Source: Pycnococcus provasolii (Eukaryota; Chlorophyta; Pseudoscourfieldiophyceae; Pseudoscourfieldiales; Pycnococcaceae). From it: a stretch of DNA of 64,000 nucleotides. The notes beneath the pieces are model-generated. The model was not told the DNA's origin. It saw only the letters and a program-made list of their open reading frames with translations, and searched no databases. The DNA lies in NCBI GenBank assembly GCA_938743325.2, contig OW568886.1, positions 248,001 to 312,000 of the forward strand. Reading direction: 5' to 3'. Position numbers and translations under genes: made by a program. Below are positions 57,601 to 64,000 of the stretch, piece after piece. Positions within the stretch are counted from its first letter, which is position 1. Each line of letters begins with the position of its first letter.

Positions 57601-59580
57601 TTCAGCGGCCTCACGCCGACGGAGTTCTTCTTCCACACGATGGGAGGACGCGAGGGACTCGTCGATACCGCGGTGAAGACGGCGGAGACGGGATACATGA
57701 GCCGACGTCTCATGAAGGCTCTCGAGGATCTCGGCATTTCGTACGATGGCACGGTTCGCACGTCCATGTCGCACATCGTGCAGTTCCAGTACGGCGACGA
57801 CGGACTGGATCCTATGCTCATGGTTGGGAAAGATGGCGTTCCGGTGGATTTCGAGCACGTGCTCAGCGGAGTGCTCGAGGAGAGTCGAAGTGGCGAGGCA
57901 GAGATGGAGGAGGAGACTGATGAACAGCTCCGTTCGCCGTGGGTGGATTTCGACGACGACGACCTATCATCAGGCCTCAGCATGTGGGCAGACGACCGAG
58001 ATGCCACGCAGGGCGACGTGTCCGTTCTCGCCGCATCTCTCATCGACGCGCTATTTCCGGCTGATGTGTTGTCGGGCGAAGGTCACATCATGGATCCGCT
58101 AAGTTCTGGCGAATCGATCCGCGATCGGCCTTCGGAAAAGTTCTCGAATGACCTGCGTTCCTTTCTGGTTCGAGCGGTGGAAATCCCACTCGATGGCATT
58201 GTACCAAGCCCACGTCAGCTCGCGCTGTTCACGCGTCGTGCGCTTTTGCAGTACCGACGCAAGCTCGTGGATCCAGGAACGGCCGTGGGTGCGATTGGAG
58301 CGCAGAGCATCGGTGAGCCGGGGACACAGATGACCCTCAAGACTTTCCACTTTGCTGGCGTAGCATCGATGAACATCACACTTGGCGTGCCCCGCATCAA
58401 GGAGATTGTGAACGCGTCGAAGCAGATCGCTACGCCCATCATGACGGCGGAACTCGTCAGACCGGACAACGAGACTTCCGCGCGCATCGTCAAGGGGCGC
58501 GTCGAGCGCACGACGCTCGGCGAGGTGGCATCGTCGATTCGCGTGATTCTCAAGCCGGACATCTGCGCCGTGCAGGTGGAATTGAATGCAAGGAACATAC
58601 AAAAGCTTCAGATTGACGTGGACGCATGGACCGTGGAGAAGGCGATTTTGCTGACGTCGAAGCTGAGGCTGAAGCCGAAGCACGTTCGCGTTCTGAGCGC
58701 AGACCGGCTGATCATCGCGCCGCCGGAGCCTAAGGACAAGTCCAAGGGGGGTGGTTCGTCGTCGAAGGACAAGGACAAGGAGGAGGAGAAGGAGAAGGAT
58801 ACATCGAAGGACAGCGAGGAGGATGGCAACAGGCCAGGTGCCATCTTCACGGCTGTGCAGCGCCTTCGGGACCTTCTCAAGGATGTGGTGGTTGTCGGTG
58901 TTCCTGCGGTGCACCGCGCGGTGATCAACCGCGAGGACGGAGGCGATCGAGGTCCGAAGTACAACTTGCTGGTTGAGGGCACGAACCTGCTGAGCGTGAT
59001 GACGATTGATGGCGTCGACGGGCTGCACACGTCGAGCAATCACATTTTTGAGATGGAGCGCGTTCTTGGCATTGAGGCGGCGAGACGGGCGATCCACACG
59101 GAGATTGATGACACGATGAAGCATCACGGCATGAGCATCGACCCACGCCACCCAGCGTTGCTTGCGGAGATTATGACGGTGCGTGGCGAGGTGAACGGCA
59201 TTACGCGGTTCGGCATTGCAAAGTTGCGTGACAGCGTTCTCATGCTGGCAAGCTTCGAGAAGACGACAGATCACCTTTTTGATGCCGCGGCACGTGGACG
59301 AACGGACGAGATTTGCGGCGTCAGCGAGTGCATCATCATGGGAACGCCCATGCCATTGGGCACAGGTGCGGTGACTTTGTTTCACAAGATTGATGACGCA
59401 AGCGAGGGAAAGGAGGAGGAGGACGAAAAGAAGTCTCAGGTTCTGAAGAAGGAGGATGATTGGGTTCTATTGGATGACGCTGGCGATGCGTTGTGTGATG
59501 ACGACGACGAAAGCAAGCACCATTTGAGCACAGACGATCCTTTGGGTGGCGTACTGCTGAGCCATCTTGTTGTTGTGTGA
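54664..59580 (+). CDS. RPC1: DNA-directed RNA polymerase III largest subunit
   Basis: A 1638-aa protein, the catalytic subunit of Pol III, which makes tRNAs, 5S and U6 RNAs in the nucleus. Zinc clusters ([24 protein letters not shown]) and the clamp are followed by [20 protein letters not shown], then the active-site [10 protein letters not shown] at about residue 626 with its three Mg-binding Asp. Later blocks [40 protein letters not shown] and [20 protein letters not shown] are Pol III-type, not RPB1, which has a CTD, nor RPA1. It is longer than the human subunit (1390 aa) because of an unstructured N-terminus and acidic insertions near 1090-1130 and 1360-1390. The start is the first ATG. 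Confidence 0.96.
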   Translation: [1638 protein letters not shown]

Positions 59581-59782
59581 TTGATAGATAGATTGTTCTT
59601 TTTTTTTTTTTTTGTGCGTGTGTGTGTAAAAACGAACTTTTACTTGTAAGTTACCATCTAAAAAGAATGATTGATTTCCCCACCCCATCGTCAGCGCGAC
59701 GCAGTCGCTTCCTTTTATTTCTCAACGTTTTGTTTTGCCATGGCAACTTCCCTGCCACTCACTCACTCAAATGTCCTTGGAA

Positions 59783-60883
59783 TTAGGGTTCGAATTGGGG
59801 AAGGTCACGGTAGTCAATCTTGCTGAATTTGCTCGTTGAAACTAACGGTGGCTTCCCACAGTCGAGTGCCATGTGGTGTGGAATGCACTTTCCACCCTTT
59901 TGATGCGTTTTAAATGTAAGGATGCACTTTTCAGGTGTAGAATGGCCTCCTCCAAAGCGTCCAGCCATCGTACAAATTGCATTCTTGCGGCTGATATCGT
60001 CAATCGCACATACCCACTTTTCATTGTAGTAGTAGTGATTCGTGAGAGTGAACGTCAAGCCATGCGCTTCTGACTTCGCATAGAAGTACTGAGTTTCGTA
60101 TAGGGGCCGTGGCGGTACAAACTCGAGAAGCTGACGACGACGGCCATCACCACCCGCATCACCACCATCACCACCAATGACCAAAGATGGACCAACAACA
60201 AAACCACCATCACCACCAGGGATCTCACCAATGATGCTGCACCCATCACCATGGCACCCACCACCACCAGAAGCGTGAGTGACAGTGTACCAAGTAGCTT
60301 CACTCGCATCATCAGGATGTCCCCAGAAGGGAAGACAGTGTTCTTCCTTCTTTACTTCGCAAGGACCAGAGTAGTAGTCAAACTTGGCATACTTGCGATA
60401 CTTCCATGTAAACGGCGAGTACCACTTCGGCTTGGGGTAGAACGTGTCGCACGGGTAGTACTCGTCCTGCTCGTACTGCTTCCCATAGTACGGCCCAACT
60501 CCATATTTAGAGTCGTACTTGCTGTAGCCGTATCCAGAGTCGTACTTGCTGTATCCAGAGTCGTACTTGCTGTATCCAGAGTCGTATCCAGAGTCGTATC
60601 CAGAGTCGTACTTGTTGTCATTGTACTTGTTGCTGCTGTACTTCCACGTCCACGGCGCCCACCACTTGTACTTGGGATAGTAGCCTGATTTGTATTCATC
60701 ACCGTAGTAGCCTGAGTTGTATTCATCAACGTACGTCGTCGTCTCATAAGTCGTCGTCGTCGATTTGTCTGCGCTCACACCACTCACGGCACTGAGCATT
60801 ACGACGACAGCAAGCAGAGCGACCAGAACGGCTGATGACGCCGTGACGATCGATCGCATGTTCCTGACATTCGTCGTCATCAT
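59783..60883 (-). CDS. Secreted Tyr/Gly-rich repeat protein, paralogue 1 (short form)
   Basis: A 366-aa protein from the first ATG with a signal peptide (hydrophobic about 12-33, cleavage near VSA|DKS). A Tyr/Lys/Ser/Asp-rich segment with tandem SGYSKYD units and WYSPFTWKY blocks is followed by a Cys-containing domain (HCLPFWGHPDD, HYYYNEKWVCAIDDI, CTMAGRFGG, KCIPHHMALDCGK). It ends at QFEP with no leucine-rich repeats. This architecture suggests a cell-wall or extracellular-matrix protein; Tyr-rich repeats can be cross-linked. The downstream paralogue shares up to 100% DNA identity. No family name is known to me. Confidence 0.75.
   Translation of the reverse strand: MMTTNVRNMRSIVTASSAVLVALLAVVVMLSAVSGVSADKSTTTTYETTTYVDEYNSGYYGDEYKSGYYPKYKWWAPWTWKYSSNKYNDNKYDSGYDSGYDSGYSKYDSGYSKYDSGYGYSKYDSKYGVGPYYGKQYEQDEYYPCDTFYPKPKWYSPFTWKYRKYAKFDYYSGPCEVKKEEHCLPFWGHPDDASEATWYTVTHASGGGGCHGDGCSIIGEIPGGDGGFVVGPSLVIGGDGGDAGGDGRRRQLLEFVPPRPLYETQYFYAKSEAHGLTFTLTNHYYYNEKWVCAIDDISRKNAICTMAGRFGGGHSTPEKCILTFKTHQKGGKCIPHHMALDCGKPPLVSTSKFSKIDYRDLPQFEP
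60225..60487 (-). repeat. Segment identical to 63738-64000 (tandem gene duplicate)
   Basis: 263 bp is identical to the right edge of the window, at an offset of 3513 bp. Similarity continues to the left with about 96% identity down to about 59795/63311, covering the Cys-rich domain of both paralogues. It may extend further right beyond the window. Confidence 0.95.
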
Positions 60884-61563
60884 CTTCGTTACTACCACTA
60901 TTATGGTATACTGTTTTGTATGAGCCAATCAACAAACGCCTGCGCGCTGCCAATCTATCAGGTATGATGAGGACCAACCGACCAACGCGTGCAGTGATTG
61001 ATGAGGACGAATCAATGAGCGAGCCAATCAATGAACGAAAGGAGCCAAGGTACCATACAAGCCTGCAAAAGTAGTAAGCTGGCTGCACTAACGAACCACC
61101 ACTGGGCACCACTCACGAACACATGCAGGAGGCGTGACATGTTTCGCATGAAACTAAATTGGCGAACAAATAACGGGCGGAGGGGCCGAGGGAGCTGGTC
61201 CGGGGCCGCGGGGAGAAGAAGAGTTCGGGGTTTATTACGATTCGGGCAGGCGGCTTGTTGTGATCCTTAATAAGCTTGCATACCTTCTGCTGTACATAGA
61301 CTAGTGAGCTCGCACGACCGTCCCGAGGCGTTCTCAGTGGACATCGTGATTGCCGCGGTCGTCCGGACGTCGCTATGTACAACAAACAGTTGACAACTTA
61401 AGAAGCGTGCGTGCGCGAGTGCCTTGCGAGCGTTCAGAAGAAGAAGTTTTTTGTTTTTGTTACGACGACTTACGAGTTACGACAAACCTAAAATTCATAC
61501 TGTATGTATATGCAACTAAGCACCCACCCACCCACCTGGGCAGCATCATTCATTTATCACTCA
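60884..61563. other. Intergenic region between the paralogues
   Basis: No gene is supported. Sequence with AATCAATGA-like repeats (about 60995-61040) lies upstream of paralogue 1. The rest is the 3' flank of the LRR gene. Confidence 0.5.
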
Positions 61564-63254
61564 TCAGCGGCATGCATTCGACGGGCATCTACCACTTATC
61601 GACGAGAAGAGACCGTCATCATCGCTTCCGCACACGGTGGGAGCATCGCTGGCTCCATAGCAAGCAAACAATCCAGAGAAGGATCTTTGCTCTAGTTTGC
61701 TGAGGTCCGCGTCGAGGAATCGTTGGTCCTCGTCGTCGCCGATGCACACAGAACCTCCATCTACAAGGTTGGGTGCGCAGAGTGTCTGGAGATTGCTGTT
61801 GGCGAAAACCTGTAAAGTTGGAGGAGGATAGATTGTCAGAGGGAAAAAGGATGGAGGGTAGGAGGTGAGTTTGGTGTTGTTGTGACGATGAATGTATCTG
61901 CTGTGTTGGTTGCGTACCCAGAATTGGTTGCTCGATGTCTCCAGCACAGGCATGCTGATGCCGACGAGGTTCTCGTTGTCGCGGATCTGTTGTTGTTTCG
62001 TTTGTATTGGATGGTGGATTGAAGGTACTGTAAGTTTGGTGTTGTTGTTGTTGTTGTGGTGACGATGAAATGACGAATCTATTTGTTGTGGGAAAGAATG
62101 AAAGAGACATCGGATATCACGTACCGAGAGTGAGTTAGTTGTGCTGAGCTTGGGCAGGCTGAGTTGCTCGAGGTTCTCGTTGTTACTGATCTGTTGTTGT
62201 TTTTGTTTGTATTGAAAGGTGGTACTGTAAGTTTTGGTGCTGTTGTTCTTGTGACGACGATGAATCCATTTGATGACGGGTTGTCACGTACCTGGAAGAC
62301 ATTGGTCACTGTCGTCAAGTCAGAGAGCTTGACGTCGACGAGTTCAGGATTGCCAAACATCTGTTGATTTGTTTGTTGTATGGAAGTTTTGTAAGGAAGA
62401 AGAGTGAGTGAGTAAATTTCATACGCAGCGAGTGATACGATTTGTTATGGAAGAACAAACAAATTCAAGGAATACAAAAGGTGAGAGTGAGACGTACTAG
62501 GACGCTTCTCGCCTCCATCAGCGCACACAAGTCCACCTTTGCGAGATTCGGGTTGCCTCCGATCTGTGTGTTCAGGGAGGGGTGTTGTTTTGTATGTGTC
62601 GTTGAGTGGTGAGTACATGGTGAGTTTTATGCAATCAGTTGAAAAGTCAATTATGAAAGGGATACGTACTTGGACGCCCAAATTCGAGCTACCCACAAGA
62701 CGAGGCGCGTAGATGCTCGTCAAAGAGCCTTCACTGATAGGGTCCGCGAACTATTGTTGTTGTTATTATTTGTTGTTTGATGATACGAATGGTTGTTGTG
62801 TTGTTGTGAATTTGTGATTTGGTTTGTTAGTGAGGTGCTACCAAATGGAATGTGTGTGTTCTGTCGAAGACACGCCATATTATTGTAGAAGAACATAAGG
62901 CAGAGCACCAAGAAGAAGGAGGAAGGGTCGAAGGGAAAGCAAGTAAGGAGGAGGAGTGCACGTACCCCGAATAGACCGTCCGGTCCTGTCACCCAGTTGG
63001 CGAAGCGAGCCTCCGCAAGATTTTCGAGTTCTCCAAATTCAAACTTAAAATCCACCTCCTGGGACGATTCGATGCATGGGAATGACACGACGGTGATGGC
63101 AGAAGGATCGCCGCCTAATAGTAAGATGTCAAACGCGATCCTGCCGAGGGTGATTGTTTCTCCTTCGAATGGCTCGGTGTCGCACGAGGTATACTTGGTA
63201 CCAACCAGGCGCCTACTTCCATCACAAGTATTGCACTCCTCGAGATCTTGCTGA

Positions 63255-63301
<47 letters not shown>

Positions 63302-64000
63302 GATGTCCTTGTGGGGAATGTCACGGTAGTCAATCTTGCTGAATTTGCTCGTTTCAACGTACGGTGGCTTCCCACAGTCGAGTGCCATGTGGTGTGGAAT
63401 GCACTTTCCACCCTTTTGATGCGTTTTAAACGTAAGGATGCACTTTTCAGGTGTAGAATAGCTTCCTCCAAAGTGTCCAGCCATCGTACAAATTGCACTC
63501 TTGCGGCTGATATCGTCAATCGCACATACCCACTTTTCATTGTAGTAGTAGTGATTCGTGAGAGTGAACGTCAAGCCATGCGCTTCTGACTTCGCATAGT
63601 AGTATTGAGTTTCGTATAGGGGCCGCGGGTAAGAAAGTTCGAGAAGCTGACGACGACGGCCATCACCACCCGCATCACCACCCGCATCACCACCCGCATC
63701 ACCACCCGCATCACCACCATCACCTGGGACAATGGGATCACCAATGATGCTGCACCCATCACCATGGCACCCACCACCACCAGAAGCGTGAGTGACAGTG
63801 TACCAAGTAGCTTCACTCGCATCATCAGGATGTCCCCAGAAGGGAAGACAGTGTTCTTCCTTCTTTACTTCGCAAGGACCAGAGTAGTAGTCAAACTTGG
63901 CATACTTGCGATACTTCCATGTAAACGGCGAGTACCACTTCGGCTTGGGGTAGAACGTGTCGCACGGGTAGTACTCGTCCTGCTCGTACTGCTTCCCATA
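61564..64000 (-). CDS. Secreted Tyr-rich/leucine-rich-repeat protein, paralogue 2, 5' partial, seven exons in window
   Basis: Exons (transcription order): 62966->64000, 62670-62750, 62498-62563, 62292-62360, 62125-62190, 61918-61986, 61564-61809. All six introns are 101-215 bp, phase 0, with GTACGT or GTACGC donors and AG acceptors. Exon 1 repeats paralogue 1 (Cys-rich domain), then a 15-Thr run from TTG repeats and a beta-rich part (VSFPCIESSQEVDF). Exons 2-7 each begin one leucine-rich unit of Ecm33/receptor-L type, I..N.NL..L.LP.L, of 22-27 residues. The last exon adds a Cys-rich tail ending SNACR, with no membrane anchor. Probably a cell-surface or wall protein. The N-terminus is outside the window. 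Confidence 0.85.

Noticed and set aside
58099-59385. 428-codon antisense frame over the Pol III subunit
   Set aside because: Composition is an antisense shadow; the sense strand encodes invariant RNA polymerase motifs through this stretch.
3762-61563. tRNA genes in intergenic regions
   Set aside because: I looked for the T-loop word GGTTCGAAT and its complement with a plausible partner box and found none that folded convincingly by eye.

Overview
The window looks like nuclear DNA of a unicellular green alga, probably an early-branching 'prasinophyte' type. Plant-lineage genes include a type-B response regulator with a GARP DNA-binding domain, an OCP3-like plastid-leader homeobox protein, an AGD5/SMAP-type ArfGAP, a DUF4864 protein with a transit-like leader and a RraA-like protein. 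They sit beside genes that land plants usually lack: an outer-dynein-arm docking subunit, a Neverland/DAF-36-type Rieske oxygenase, an ABHD14-like hydrolase and a TYW5-type JmjC domain. Coding density is high, genes lie on both strands, and most are single open frames. I could place introns in only three genes: SAR1, the OCP3-like gene and a leucine-rich-repeat gene at the right edge. The species cannot be named from sequence alone.

Layout, left to right. 1-24.5 kb: type-B response regulator, metallophosphoesterase, ODA-DC2-like coiled coil, Neverland-like Rieske enzyme, an EF-hand/TIR-like/TPR signalling protein, an NPPF methyltransferase, SNAPC3-like snRNA transcription subunit, a DOMON membrane protein, ArfGAP, RraA-like protein, a seven-repeat RCC1 propeller, and a single protein joining TYW3, TYW2 and TYW5. 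24.5-42.8 kb: a degraded or unresolved locus, SAR1, an unknown DFWH-repeat protein, a sugar-dehydrogenase tail fragment between 48-bp direct repeats, a GH31 glycosidase, a zinc-finger/SET protein, an ACT-adenylyl cyclase, a conserved unknown, an ABHD14-like hydrolase and a weak coiled-coil ORF. 42.8-64 kb: DUF4864 protein, OCP3-like, MSH4, a double sulfotransferase, a KMO/UbiH-like flavin monooxygenase, a short coiled-coil ORF, RNA polymerase III largest subunit, and two tandem secreted Tyr-rich proteins. The second of these continues into phase-0 mini-exons, each encoding one leucine-rich repeat, and runs off the right edge.

Most genes are unrelated housekeeping or signalling functions. Functional links include RNA polymerase III with SNAPC3 (small-RNA transcription), SAR1 with ArfGAP (vesicle traffic), and the response regulator, cyclase and phosphoesterase (signalling). 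The strongest novelty is the TYW3-TYW2-TYW5 fusion, which would place three wybutosine steps in one polypeptide. Degenerate CCCTAA arrays recur just upstream of many genes, mostly in sense orientation, and look like a promoter-associated feature of this genome.
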